This document shows positions 32,183 through 40,410 of a stretch of DNA of 48,355 bases, piece by piece. This stretch comes from Pseudomonadota bacterium (lineage in GTDB: Bacteria > Myxococcota_A > UBA796 > SXON01). The translations under genes and the position numbers were made by a program. Within the stretch, counting starts at the first letter, position 1; the number at the start of each line of letters is the position of its first letter. The stretch is taken from assembly GCA_030684355.1 (NCBI GenBank), contig JAUXTN010000019.1, positions 1 to 48,355 on the forward strand, given 5' to 3'. The notes beneath the pieces were generated by a model. The model saw only the letters and a program-made list of their open reading frames with translations. It ran no database searches and was not told the origin of the DNA.

Positions 32183-32800
32183 ATGCTCTCCCGATTCTTG
32201 CGGCGGGCCCGCGCGGCCTGGGTTCGCTGCCCCGCCGACTGCGGCGCCGCCGATCCCCGCCACACCTACCGGGACGTCTCCTTCGCCGACGGCCAGGTCA
32301 GCCCCGACCAGGCCCGCATCGCCCTGGCCCTGCCGCCCCTGCTCACCGCGCGGACGCGCCTGCTGCACGTCGGCGTGGGGTGCAGCGACCTCGCGGTGAA
32401 GTTCGCGGCGCGCGTCGAGCGCATCGACGGGATCACGGTCCTCGAGGACGAGCATGCGACCGCCCTCGCGCTCGGCCTGCCGAACTACCACGTCTGGACG
32501 ATGAACAAGCACGCGACCGCGCTCGCGGGCCTCGCGGGCCCCTACGAGCTCATCGTCGACAACAACCCCGGCAGCTTCGCCTGCTGCGAGCGGCACTTCC
32601 GCTTCACGCTCGCTACCTACGCGCGGCTCCTCGCGCCCGGCGGCCGCGTGGTGACGGACGAGCGCGGGGCGCGCTGGCGGCAGCCCGGAGGCCTCTCCGT
32701 GCGCTGGCGCCGCTGGGCTCGCGAGGGGCGCGCCATCGGGCTCGTGGCCGAGCGGCTGACCGACACGGTCTGGGCGCTGCGCAAGCCGACGGCGCCGTAG
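32183..32800 (+). CDS. SAM-methyltransferase-like (Rossmann) protein
   Basis: This 205-residue protein has a motif I-like strand-loop (LLHVGVGCSDLAVKFAARV). An acidic end of strand 2 (ITVLEDEH), a strand 4 segment (YELIVDNNPGS) and a post-motif strand (LLAPGGRVVTDE) follow. This is the order of class I methyltransferases. No catalytic signature for a specific substrate is seen. The first 35 residues hold two cysteines (RCPADCG). The stop codon sits in the hairpin repeat at 32794-32824. The enzyme assignment is probable; the substrate is unknown. Confidence 0.7.
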   Translation: MLSRFLRRARAAWVRCPADCGAADPRHTYRDVSFADGQVSPDQARIALALPPLLTARTRLLHVGVGCSDLAVKFAARVERIDGITVLEDEHATALALGLPNYHVWTMNKHATALAGLAGPYELIVDNNPGSFACCERHFRFTLATYARLLAPGGRVVTDERGARWRQPGGLSVRWRRWAREGRAIGLVAERLTDTVWALRKPTAP

Positions 32801-32824
32801 CCAGGCCGGCCACCGCACGGCCTG
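32794..32824 (+). terminator. Stop-codon-overlapping hairpin, copy 2
   Basis: CAGGCC (32802-32807) pairs with GGCCTG (32819-32824), right behind the TAG stop of the methyltransferase-like gene. The 31 nt match those at 10049-10079 except for 5 loop bases. Confidence 0.5.
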
Positions 32825-32873
32825 CCGATGGCGAGACCGCGCGCATCCTCGGATCAACCCGTGGGTGCCCGAT

Positions 32874-33539
32874 CTAGAACGGGTCGCCCTCGACCTTCGG
32901 CCGCTCCGGGCGGGCCCGCAGCGCGACGACGCATCGCTCCAGCTCGGGCGGGAGGGGCGCTTCGAACACGCGCCCGTCGGGGAGCTCGATCCGCGCGGCG
33001 TGCAGGAACATGCGGCCGGGGTAGGCCGGGATGCGCAGCTTCTTGCGGGCGACGTAGCGATCGTCCCCCACCACGGAGAGCCCCAGGCCGTGCAGGTGGC
33101 GGCGGATCTGGTGCTTGCGGCCGGTCTCCGGGGTGACGCGCAGGAGCGAGAAGCCGCCGAGGGCCTCCTCCAGGCGGTAGCGCGTGATGGCCTCCTGCGG
33201 GGCGCCGCCGTCGTCCGGGGCGAGCGGCACGCGGATGACGCCCTTCTTGTGGGCGTGGCCCTGCACGAGCGCGAGGTACGACTTGTGGACGGTGCCGTCC
33301 ATGAAGTAGCGCCCGACGGTGGCCCGGGTGATCGCCGAGGCCGCGTAGAGGACGACGCCGGAGGTCTCCCGGTCGAGCCGGTGGAGCGGCTCCAGGCCCT
33401 TCGGCAGCGTCGGCTGCGCGGCGAGCCAGGCGCGGAGGTCGTAGCGCTCGTCGGCCATGGCGGCGTGGACCACCCAGCCGGTGGGCTTGGAGACGGCGAC
33501 GAGGTCGCCGTCGGAGGAGAGAACGGTAGGGTCGGACAT
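32874..33539 (-). CDS. RluA-family pseudouridine synthase
   Basis: This 221-residue cytosolic enzyme converts uridine to pseudouridine in RNA. The catalytic Asp is in HRLDRETSG (Asp56). Other family motifs are VSKPTGWVVH at the N-terminus, YLALVQGH, and the ETGRKHQIRRHLHGLGLSVVGDDRY segment with its conserved Arg. No S4 RNA-binding domain precedes it, so it is a minimal RluA/TruC-like form. The RNA target cannot be read from sequence. It is divergent from the GST at 33580, with 40 nt between them. Confidence 0.93.
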   Translation of the reverse strand: MSDPTVLSSDGDLVAVSKPTGWVVHAAMADERYDLRAWLAAQPTLPKGLEPLHRLDRETSGVVLYAASAITRATVGRYFMDGTVHKSYLALVQGHAHKKGVIRVPLAPDDGGAPQEAITRYRLEEALGGFSLLRVTPETGRKHQIRRHLHGLGLSVVGDDRYVARKKLRIPAYPGRMFLHAARIELPDGRVFEAPLPPELERCVVALRARPERPKVEGDPF

Positions 33540-33579
33540 CGGTGCACCCGGTTATCCCCTGGCCGTCCGGAGTGTCGCC

Positions 33580-34269
33580 ATGTCCATCGAGCTCTATTGG
33601 GGAAGCGGGAGCACGCCCGCCTGGCGCGTACTCCTCGCGCTCGCCGCAAAGAACCTCCCCTACACCTCGCGTCTCCTCTCGTTCAGCCAGCGCGAGACCC
33701 GCACGCCCGAGTTCCTGGCGCTCAACCCGCGCGGAAAGGTTCCCACGTTGAAGGACGGGGATCTCGTGCTCAACGAGTCGCTCGCGATCCTCGCGTACCT
33801 CGACCGCGCGTACCCCGAGGTGCCGCTCTTCGGGCGCACGGCCGCGGAGACCGGCCAGGTCTGGCGGCACGTGATGGAGTTCGAGTCCCACGGCGACCCC
33901 GCGATCTCCACCGTCGCCCGCCCGATCCTCTTCAACACCCTGGCCGAGAACGAGGCCAAGGTGCGCGAGGGCCTCCCGGCGCTCGTCGCCGAGCTCGACA
34001 CGCTCGCCGCCCGGGTCGCGGACGGCCCGCTGGTCGGCAACACCCTCTCCGCCGCCGACATCGTGTGGTTCTGCGGCATCCAGTACGTCGCGCGCGCGGC
34101 CACCCGCCCCGCCGCCGCCTCGCTCGACCTCGGGCTCTGGCCCTTCGCGGAGCGCTGGCCCGCCATCGTGCGCTGGGCCGCCCGGATCGAGGCCCTCCCC
34201 GGCTACGACGCGACCGTGCCGCCGCACTGGCGCGAAGGCGCCGTCCCCTCTCCGGCCCGCCTCGCATGA
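33580..34269 (+). CDS. Glutathione S-transferase family protein
   Basis: This 229-residue protein has the start ATG 33580, supported by GGAG 7-8 nt upstream and by the family N-terminus (IELYWGSGSTPAWRVLLALA). The glutathione-binding LNPRGKVPTLKDGDLVLNES follows, with Ser at the ES motif, then YLDRAYPEVPLFG and the helical domain with NTLSAADIVWF. It is cytosolic. Sequence similarity to the GST at 18897 looks low, so they are different classes. The last 4 nt overlap the next gene (ATGA). Confidence 0.9.
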   Translation: MSIELYWGSGSTPAWRVLLALAAKNLPYTSRLLSFSQRETRTPEFLALNPRGKVPTLKDGDLVLNESLAILAYLDRAYPEVPLFGRTAAETGQVWRHVMEFESHGDPAISTVARPILFNTLAENEAKVREGLPALVAELDTLAARVADGPLVGNTLSAADIVWFCGIQYVARAATRPAAASLDLGLWPFAERWPAIVRWAARIEALPGYDATVPPHWREGAVPSPARLA

Positions 34270-34994
34270 GGGCGCTCCTCCCGATGCTCGCCCTGCTGCT
34301 CGGCGCCTGCGAGGAGCCGCCGCCGCCCGAGGAGCACAAGCTCGCGGACATCTGGCACCCCGTGGTGCAGCTCAACACCGGCGCGGTGCCGGGCGGCACG
34401 GAGGTCATCCAGCTCTTCGTGCACCCGCAGCTCGTCGGCATGTGCCACCCGATCCCGACGCTCTCCGCCACGCTCGACGGCAAGGCGATGACGCAGCTCC
34501 ACGGCCGCGTCGAGGGCGCGACCCCCTACGATCGCGACTGCTCCGTGTTCGAGTTCACGCTCGACCCCAAGGAGCTTACCTTTGGGCCGACGAGCGAGCT
34601 CACGGTCACCGACGGCACGACCACCTACCGCGTCGCCATCGCCGAGCTGTTCACGCCCCGCGTGATGACGGCCTCGCCGACCGACGTGAAGGTCGGCGAC
34701 ACCGTCACGCTGGCGTGGGCGCCGGCTTCGGACACCGTGGCCCCCAAGGGCAAGGTGGGCCTGGAGCTCCGGGCCGGCGAGAAGCGCGTGCTGGTCAACC
34801 GCACGGCCCTCACGTTCGCGCCCGGGTCGCTGTCGTTCGTGGTGCCCGCGGGGGTCGAGGGGGACGTGACCGTCTCCCTGTTCGGCACCGCCACGATCCA
34901 GCCGACGGTGACGGCGTGCGAGGGCCCGACGACCTGCGGCGTGTCGCGCGAGTACGACGTGCCCCCGGTCACGATCCACGTCAAGCCGGCGTAG
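34266..34994 (+). CDS. Lipoprotein of unknown function
   Basis: This 242-residue protein starts in an ATGA overlap with the GST gene. The lipobox is LLLGAC (Cys15), followed by a Glu/Pro-rich stretch (EEPPPPEEHK). The mature part is beta-rich and may hold two Ig-like domains (for example SPTDVKVGDTVTLAWAPASD and the terminal strand VPPVTIHVKPA). It has further cysteines at GMCHP, DCSVF and VTACEGPTTCG. No family is recognised. It may be co-transcribed with the sigma factor that follows 15 nt later. Confidence 0.72.
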   Translation: MRALLPMLALLLGACEEPPPPEEHKLADIWHPVVQLNTGAVPGGTEVIQLFVHPQLVGMCHPIPTLSATLDGKAMTQLHGRVEGATPYDRDCSVFEFTLDPKELTFGPTSELTVTDGTTTYRVAIAELFTPRVMTASPTDVKVGDTVTLAWAPASDTVAPKGKVGLELRAGEKRVLVNRTALTFAPGSLSFVVPAGVEGDVTVSLFGTATIQPTVTACEGPTTCGVSREYDVPPVTIHVKPA

Positions 34995-35009
34995 TCGAGG
35001 GGCCGCCCG

Positions 35010-35600
35010 ATGTGCACCGAGCCGCCGTCCTGCGCCCCCGGCCATCTCGCGCGGCTCCTGCGCGGCGGCGACATCGCCGCGCTCGACCACCTGACCCGCT
35101 GCCACGGCGAGCGGCTCCTGAGCGTCGGGCGTCGGCATTGCCCGACGAACGAGGACGCGCACGACGCCGTCCAGGACGCCCTCCTCGCGGTGGGAGAGCA
35201 CCCGGACGCCTGGCGCGGCGAGGGCCCGCCCGAGGCCTGGGTCGCGCGCATGGTGGCGCACGCGTGCCACCGGCGGTGCCGCGGCCGGAAGAACGACCCC
35301 GCCCTGCACGAGACCGACGTAGACGTGGGCGACGACCGGGGTGACCCGGAGGCCTCCGTCGCGCGCGGCGAGGCGCTCCGAACGCTCGTCGAGGGCATGG
35401 ACGCCCTGGCCCCGGAGGACCGCGCGCTGCTGCTCCTGGCGGACGCCGAGGACTGGACCGGCCCGGAGATCGCGGCGCACACGGGGCTCTCGGCGGCGGC
35501 CGTGCGGAAGCGCCTGTCCCGGGCGCGCGACAAGCTGCGGGCGGCGTTGGCGACGCGCGAAGGTGGCGCCCCGAATTCCGGTCACACCCCGGGCGCCTGA
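35010..35600 (+). CDS. ECF-type sigma-70 family RNA polymerase sigma factor
   Basis: This 196-residue protein has a region 2 (LHRL-type helix in AALDHLTRCHGERLLSVGRR then EDAHDAVQDALLAVGEHPDAW) and a region 4 helix-turn-helix (LAPEDRALLLLADAEDWTG then EIAAHTGLSAAAVRKRLSRA). They are separated by an acidic linker. ECF factors recruit RNA polymerase to stress or envelope promoters. No anti-sigma gene follows; the next gene is thioredoxin. The protein has several cysteines (Cys2, Cys8, and the HC and CHRRC stretches), which is unusual for this short family. Confidence 0.88.
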   Translation: MCTEPPSCAPGHLARLLRGGDIAALDHLTRCHGERLLSVGRRHCPTNEDAHDAVQDALLAVGEHPDAWRGEGPPEAWVARMVAHACHRRCRGRKNDPALHETDVDVGDDRGDPEASVARGEALRTLVEGMDALAPEDRALLLLADAEDWTGPEIAAHTGLSAAAVRKRLSRARDKLRAALATREGGAPNSGHTPGA

Positions 35601-35653
35601 CGGCTCACCTCCACGACGGGCGCTCCTTCCTGACCGCGCCCGCGGAGCGAGTG

Positions 35654-35983
35654 ATGAAGAACGCCGTGAACCTCACCCAGAAGAACTTCCCGGCCGAGGT
35701 GCTCCAGAGCCCGACCCCCGTGATCGTCGACTTCAGCGCACCCTGGTGCGGCCCCTGCAAGGTGCTCGACCCCCTGCTCGACACCCTGGCGGGCGAGTAC
35801 GCGGGCCGGGTGAAGGTCGCGACGGTCGACCTCGAGGCCGAGCCCGGCCTCGCCGAGGCGCTCCGCGTGCAGCACGTGCCGACGCTCGTGATCTACCGCG
35901 GCGGCGCCGTGGTCGAGGTCATCGTGGGCTTCCGGGGCCCGGGGCCGGTCCGCGCGCTGTTCCAGGGGCTCGCGGGCACCTGA
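35654..35983 (+). CDS. Thioredoxin
   Basis: This 109-residue single-domain thioredoxin has the active site WCGPC in VDFSAPWCGPCKVLDPLL and the cis-Pro in VQHVPTLVIYRGG. It reduces disulfides in the cytosol using thioredoxin reductase. There is no signal peptide. ATG 35654 was chosen over GTG 35651 because GGAG (35644-35647) is then 6 nt away. It follows the sigma factor gene by 53 nt and is followed by a strong hairpin. Confidence 0.93.
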   Translation: MKNAVNLTQKNFPAEVLQSPTPVIVDFSAPWCGPCKVLDPLLDTLAGEYAGRVKVATVDLEAEPGLAEALRVQHVPTLVIYRGGAVVEVIVGFRGPGPVRALFQGLAGT

Positions 35984-35994
35984 CCGCCCGGGTA

Positions 35995-36025
35995 GGCGCC
36001 GAGCCCGCCGATCCGGGTCGGCGCC
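35995..36025 (+). terminator. Hairpin after thioredoxin
   Basis: GGCGCCGA (35995-36002) pairs with TCGGCGCC (36018-36025), 12 nt after the thioredoxin stop. Inner bases CCCG/CGGG can extend it. There is no clear U-tract. Confidence 0.5.
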
Positions 36026-36073
36026 GCGCCCCGCGGGACGCTGCCGGCCCGGCTACGTGTCTCTGCTCACCCC

Positions 36074-37234
36074 ATGCTCCTCCTCCTCCTCTCCGCGTGC
36101 GGCCACTTCGCGCCCACCCTGGCGCCCGAGCTCCCCTTCGAGGAGCGCATGATCGACGCCGCGGGCATGGCGCGGGCGTTCCCGTCCGACCGCGTGAAGG
36201 ACCGCAAGGGCTGGGCGACGGACCTGCGCACCGTGTTCGCGGCGCACGAGATCGAGCCGACGAACGGCAACACCTGCGCGGTCGTCGCCGCGTTGGAGCA
36301 GGAGAGCGGCTACGCGCCCGACCCCGCCGTGCCCGGCATCGGCGGGATGATCGACACGTGGATCGCCGAGAAGCAGGCGAGCATGGGGAAGCTCCCCGGG
36401 TGGGCCTTCGGGCAGGGCCTGCGCGCGGTGCTCGACGCGAAGGCGAAGGGCCAGGAGAAGTCGTTCTACGAGCGGCTCCGCGCCGCCAAGAGCGAGCGGG
36501 ACGTCGACGTGACGTTCCGCGAGTTCGTGGCCTTCCACCGCTCCAAGCTGCCTGCGCCCCTCCGCACCGCGGAGGAGGCCGCGCAGATCGTGGGGCTCGA
36601 CCTCGACGACTTCAACCCGATCACCACCGCCGGCTGCCTCCAGGTGAAGGTCGACTTCGCCGAGGACCACGCTCGCGAGCACGGCACCGACCGGGCGCTC
36701 GTGCGCGACCAGCTCTACACGCGCGAGGGCTGCCTGCACTACGGCGTGGTGCGGCTCCTGGACTGGGACGCCGGCTACGACAAGCCGCTCTACCGCTTCG
36801 CCGACTACAACGCGGGGCTGTACGCCAGCCGCAACGCCGCGTTCCAGGAGCAGGTGGCGGCGCTCTCGGGCGTGAAGCTCGCGCTCGACGGAGACCTCCT
36901 CCGCTACAACGAGGGCGGCCGCCCCGCCTCCGAGCCCTCGCAGACGCTCACCGCGGTGCTCAACGTTGCGACGACGAACGCGCTCGACCTCCCCGAGGGC
37001 CGCGTCCGGCGTGACCTCTCCAAGGAGAAGAAGCGCGCGTTCGAGGAGACGGACACCTGGAAGGCGATCCGCGCGCTGTACCAGGCGAAGACGAAGAAGG
37101 AGCCCGTCTACGCGCGGCTCCCCGACGTGACGCTCGACTCCATCAAGCTCCAGGGCAACAAGACGACGGCGTGGTTCGCCACGAACGTCGACCGCCGCTA
37201 CCAGGCCTGCCTCGCGCGGCTGAAGGCGAAGTAG
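36074..37234 (+). CDS. DUF1615-family lipoprotein
   Basis: This protein has 386 residues and a lipobox LLLLSAC (Cys9). The body matches DUF1615 as I know it: GWATDLRTVFAAHEIEPTNG, then CAVVAALEQESGYAPDPAVPG, FYERLRAAKSERDVDVTF, and the highly typical YDKPLYRFADYNAGLYASRN then FQEQVAALSG with ALDGDLLRY. The conserved Glu in the EQES motif, followed by DPAVPG and YNAG-like motifs, resembles the layout of lytic transglycosylases, but the function of the family is not established. It is convergent with yebC across a 27-nt gap. Confidence 0.92.
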   Translation: MLLLLLSACGHFAPTLAPELPFEERMIDAAGMARAFPSDRVKDRKGWATDLRTVFAAHEIEPTNGNTCAVVAALEQESGYAPDPAVPGIGGMIDTWIAEKQASMGKLPGWAFGQGLRAVLDAKAKGQEKSFYERLRAAKSERDVDVTFREFVAFHRSKLPAPLRTAEEAAQIVGLDLDDFNPITTAGCLQVKVDFAEDHAREHGTDRALVRDQLYTREGCLHYGVVRLLDWDAGYDKPLYRFADYNAGLYASRNAAFQEQVAALSGVKLALDGDLLRYNEGGRPASEPSQTLTAVLNVATTNALDLPEGRVRRDLSKEKKRAFEETDTWKAIRALYQAKTKKEPVYARLPDVTLDSIKLQGNKTTAWFATNVDRRYQACLARLKAK

Positions 37235-37261
37235 ACAGGCCGGCTAGCGCTCCGGAGCGAG
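37235..37261. terminator. Short palindrome between convergent genes
   Basis: The 27-nt gap holds ACAGGCCGGC, similar to the hairpin repeat at 10049 and 32794. It also has the palindrome CGCTCCGGAGCG (about 37247-37258), a possible two-way terminator. Confidence 0.35.
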
Positions 37262-37957
37262 CTACGCGAACGCGACGTAGATGCGGTGCACGTCGTCGTT
37301 CTCGTCGAGCCCGTTGATGAAGTTGCCGACGTCCTTCTGCTGGTCCTCGGTGAGCTCCACCATCGTCTTCGGCACCCAGCCGAGCTCGGCCGTGCTCACG
37401 ACCCAGCCCATCGCCTGGAGGGCACGGCTCACGGTGTCGACGTCCGGGGGGTCGCAGATGAACTCCACGCCGTCCTCGCTGGGCTTGACCTCCTGGGCGC
37501 CGGCCTCGATGGCGGCCTCCTCGGGGTCCATGCCGGTGGGGTGCGTGGCCTCGATGAGCCCGCGGCGATCGAACATCCAGGCCACGCTGCCCGCGCCGCC
37601 GAGCTGCCCCTTGCGGAACAGCACGCGCACGTCGCCGGCGGTCCGGTTCCGGTTCTCGGTCAGGCACTCGACCATGATCGGCACCTGGTGCGGGCAGAAG
37701 CCCTCGTAGGTGATGGTCTCGTAGATGATGTTCTCGTCCGTCTCGCCGCGGCCCTTCTTCAGGGCGCGATCGATGGTGTCCCGCGGCATCGAGTTCTTGC
37801 GCGCGTTCTCCAGCGCGGCGCGCAGCCGTGCGTTGGACTCGGGAGCAGGGTCCCCGCTCTTGGCGGCGACGATGATCTCCTTCGACAAGCGAGTGAACAG
37901 CGCGCCGCGTCGCGCGCCGGACTCCTCACGACCCTTCTGCTTCCATTGAGCGCCCAT
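37262..37957 (-). CDS. yebC: YebC/PmpR (TACO1) family protein
   Basis: This 231-residue protein starts at ATG 37957 (MGAQWKQKGREESGARRG); a longer frame adds 12 basic residues with no support. Family motifs are LFTRLSKEIIVAAKSG, ARLRAALENARKNSMPRDTI, GRGETDENIIYETITYEG, LTENRNRTAGDVRVLFRKG and the WMFDRRGLIE segment. Family members were long described as transcriptional regulators, and newer work links YebC to translation of difficult sequences such as polyproline on the ribosome. The length is normal. Confidence 0.95.
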   Translation of the reverse strand: MGAQWKQKGREESGARRGALFTRLSKEIIVAAKSGDPAPESNARLRAALENARKNSMPRDTIDRALKKGRGETDENIIYETITYEGFCPHQVPIMVECLTENRNRTAGDVRVLFRKGQLGGAGSVAWMFDRRGLIEATHPTGMDPEEAAIEAGAQEVKPSEDGVEFICDPPDVDTVSRALQAMGWVVSTAELGWVPKTMVELTEDQQKDVGNFINGLDENDDVHRIYVAFA

Positions 37958-38102
37958 GCGCGCCCGTTTACGAGATTTCGGGGCCCGGGGCAAGGTCGAT
38001 CCGCGCTTTGGTCGACGTACCGGGCCTATACGCCGGGCCCCGGCGGAGATACCGGCCGTGAAGCACTCGAGCCTCCATCCGGAGCGCGGGCGTGAAGGAA
38101 GG

Positions 38103-38939
38103 ATGAACCCAGCCGCACCCGGCCTCCTCGACGAGCTCGCCGGCAGCCGCTGGGCCCCGGCCTGGTTCCGTCGCCGCGCGCTCGGCTGGCTCGGCTACCG
38201 GGTGCTCCACGAGGGCCCGCTCGCCGACGGCCGGCTCCGCGTGCTCGAACGCGGCTCGGTGCGGCGCCTCCGTTTCGGGGACGCGTGGGAGGATCAGAGC
38301 GCCTTCGACCTCGCGGATCCGCTCCGCCTCCTCCTCCCCTACACGCGCCTCGCCACCGTCGGCCTCGCGTTGCCGAGCCAGCTCGACACCGTGCTCCACA
38401 TCGGGCTTGGCGGGGCCACCCTCCCCCGCGTCGTCGACGTCGTCGCGCCCCGCACCACCCAGCACGCGGTCGAGCCCTACGCGGAGGTCGTCGACGTGGC
38501 CCGGCGCTACTTCGCCCTCCCGGAGCGCGTGGCCGTGACGGTCGCCCCCGCCGACGCCGCGCTCCCCGCCCTCGACCGCGCCTACGATCTCGTGTTCCTC
38601 GATGCCTTCTCGCCAGCGGGCGCCCCGATGTCGCAGTCCGCCGAGGCCTTCGCGCGCCTGCGCCGCCTCCTGCGCGCCGACGGCTGGCTCGTCGTCAACG
38701 CCACCGACGACGTGCGCGGCACCATCCTCGCGTTGAACCGTGCGTTCGCGTCCGTCGCGTGGCTGCGCATCCCGGATGCCGACCAGTACGTGGTCGCCGC
38801 GAGCGACGCCGGGAGCCTCGTGGGCGTGCGCGCGCGGGCGGCGGCCCTCTCGGCGCGCCTCGGCTTCGACGTCGAGGACCTCGTGGACGCCCTGGAGTGG
38901 TCGGACGGCTCGATCCTCGCGACGCCCCCGCTGGGGTGA
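38103..38939 (+). CDS. Spermidine-synthase-like (SpeE-fold) SAM-binding protein
   Basis: This 278-residue protein has a 60-residue N-terminal part, then a SpeE-like core: WEDQSAFDLADPLRLLLPYT, then VLHIGLGGATLPRVVDVVAP (motif I), then AVEPYAEVVDVARRYFALPE (acidic end of strand 2). YDLVFLDAFSPAGAPM (motif post-I with the Asp) and a final strand region near YVVAASDAG follow. Proteins of this type in bacteria are usually methyltransferase- or aminopropyltransferase-like with unknown substrates. The ATG is preceded by GAAGG. Confidence 0.85.
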   Translation: MNPAAPGLLDELAGSRWAPAWFRRRALGWLGYRVLHEGPLADGRLRVLERGSVRRLRFGDAWEDQSAFDLADPLRLLLPYTRLATVGLALPSQLDTVLHIGLGGATLPRVVDVVAPRTTQHAVEPYAEVVDVARRYFALPERVAVTVAPADAALPALDRAYDLVFLDAFSPAGAPMSQSAEAFARLRRLLRADGWLVVNATDDVRGTILALNRAFASVAWLRIPDADQYVVAASDAGSLVGVRARAAALSARLGFDVEDLVDALEWSDGSILATPPLG

Positions 38940-38967
38940 GCCCCCGGTCTCGCCTCGGATCGGCGCC

Positions 38968-40401
38968 TCAGATCGGCGCCTCGAGCACCTCCACCTCCGC
39001 CGGCTCCACCCCACGCCACGCCCGGTCGAAGGTCGCCCACTCGCCGACATCCGTGGTCCACCCCGCGTAGATCGCGAGGCCGCGGAACGAGGGGACCGCC
39101 ACCAACGACGAGCCCGCCATCCGCACCCCCTCGATGGCGGCATCGAGCGTCTCCGCGTCCGGACGATGCCAGGGCTTGTCGTCCTCGTAGGTGGGCACGC
39201 CGATCCGCCACGCACAGCCGGCGTCCCCGAGCGCGGCGGCCAGCGTCCGCGTCCACGAGCCCATCAGCGCCACGTAGGCAGCCTCCGTCGGCAGCGCGGT
39301 ATCGTACGCCATGACCGACACATCGTCCGTGAAGCGACACACCTCGCGCAGGAACGCCGGCTCCCAGTGCACGTCCGGGTACGGGTGGAGCGACGTGGGG
39401 GGCGGGTAGGCGGCCACGGCGAGCAGGGCGTCGGGGCCGAGCGCGGCGCGCAGCTCGTGCACCAGCTCCAGGTAGCCCTCCGCGTACGACGGCATCGGCT
39501 CGATGTTGAGCTGGATCCCGTCAGCGCCGAGGGCCACGAGCGCGCTCGCCTCGGCCACGAACGCCGCCCGCCACTCGGGGGACGCGAGGTGGACGTCGCG
39601 CTCGTTGACGCCGCCCGTCCACGGCAGCACGTTGAGCCCCGGCGCGGCCGCGTGCGCGCGCGCGAAGAAGCGGGACGCCACGTCGGCGTCGTACTCGCGG
39701 AGGTCCTCGCCGTCGCGCCAGCCGAAGCGCCCATCCGGCTTCATCGGCCCGACGAACGGGTAGATGGTGCCGATGCCGTGGGCGCGCAGGCCCTGGGCCA
39801 GCGTCCGGATCTCCGCGTCCGTGCGCGGCTCGTGGAGCCAGCGCCGTCGCAGCCACACGGCGTTGTCCGTCGTCGGTTCGAGCGCCTCGACGACGGTGAT
39901 CTCGGCCCCGACCGGCCGCAGCGTCCACAACGCGCGCACGCTGAGCTCGGTGACGAACGCGTCGAGCGGCGCGTAGCTCGGCCCCAGGCAACCTTGGTAC
40001 GATGACATCCCGCACGACATCAGCCCGGTCTCCGGCTCGACGAAGCAGGCTCCGCCGCGATCCCAGGCCCGCCACACGGTGGGCGGGGTGCCGTCGATCT
40101 CGTAGAGCACGCCGGCCCCGGTCAGCAGCGCCAACGCCCACATCGGGTCCGCGAACAGGACCACCACCAAGAACCAGCGTGACACCCACCCCGCGGCCAC
40201 CACCGCCGCGAGCCACAACCCGGCGTCCAGCGCGGCGCCCGTCGGCGTCTCCCACGCGCCCGCGCCGCCCCAGAGCGCGGCCCCCCCCGCGAAGAGCAGC
40301 ACGAGCCCGCGCCGCGTCTCGAACCGCGTGCGCTCGACCAGCGCCTGCGTGGTCCGCGTCCGCGCGCCGGGTTCGGCCCCGAGGTCTTGGGAGTCGGCCA
40401 C
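38968..40401 (-). CDS. Membrane-anchored TIM-barrel protein related to GH18
   Basis: This protein has 477 residues. Three transmembrane helices lie near residues 32-97, then a periplasmic barrel begins around residue 180. The GH18-like strand is ALGADGIQLNIEP, with Asp294 and the would-be acid Glu301. The two Asp residues usually between them (DGxDxDxE) are Gln297 and Asn299 here. Other barrel marks are IGTIYPFVGPM and DDVSVMAYDT. The protein is therefore either an altered hydrolase or a binding protein. TAGAGT lies 6 nt before the GTG start, but its first three bases are also the stop codon of the gene upstream. Confidence 0.75.
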   Translation of the reverse strand: MADSQDLGAEPGARTRTTQALVERTRFETRRGLVLLFAGGAALWGGAGAWETPTGAALDAGLWLAAVVAAGWVSRWFLVVVLFADPMWALALLTGAGVLYEIDGTPPTVWRAWDRGGACFVEPETGLMSCGMSSYQGCLGPSYAPLDAFVTELSVRALWTLRPVGAEITVVEALEPTTDNAVWLRRRWLHEPRTDAEIRTLAQGLRAHGIGTIYPFVGPMKPDGRFGWRDGEDLREYDADVASRFFARAHAAAPGLNVLPWTGGVNERDVHLASPEWRAAFVAEASALVALGADGIQLNIEPMPSYAEGYLELVHELRAALGPDALLAVAAYPPPTSLHPYPDVHWEPAFLREVCRFTDDVSVMAYDTALPTEAAYVALMGSWTRTLAAALGDAGCAWRIGVPTYEDDKPWHRPDAETLDAAIEGVRMAGSSLVAVPSFRGLAIYAGWTTDVGEWATFDRAWRGVEPAEVEVLEAPI

Positions 40402-40410
40402 CCCCGCACT

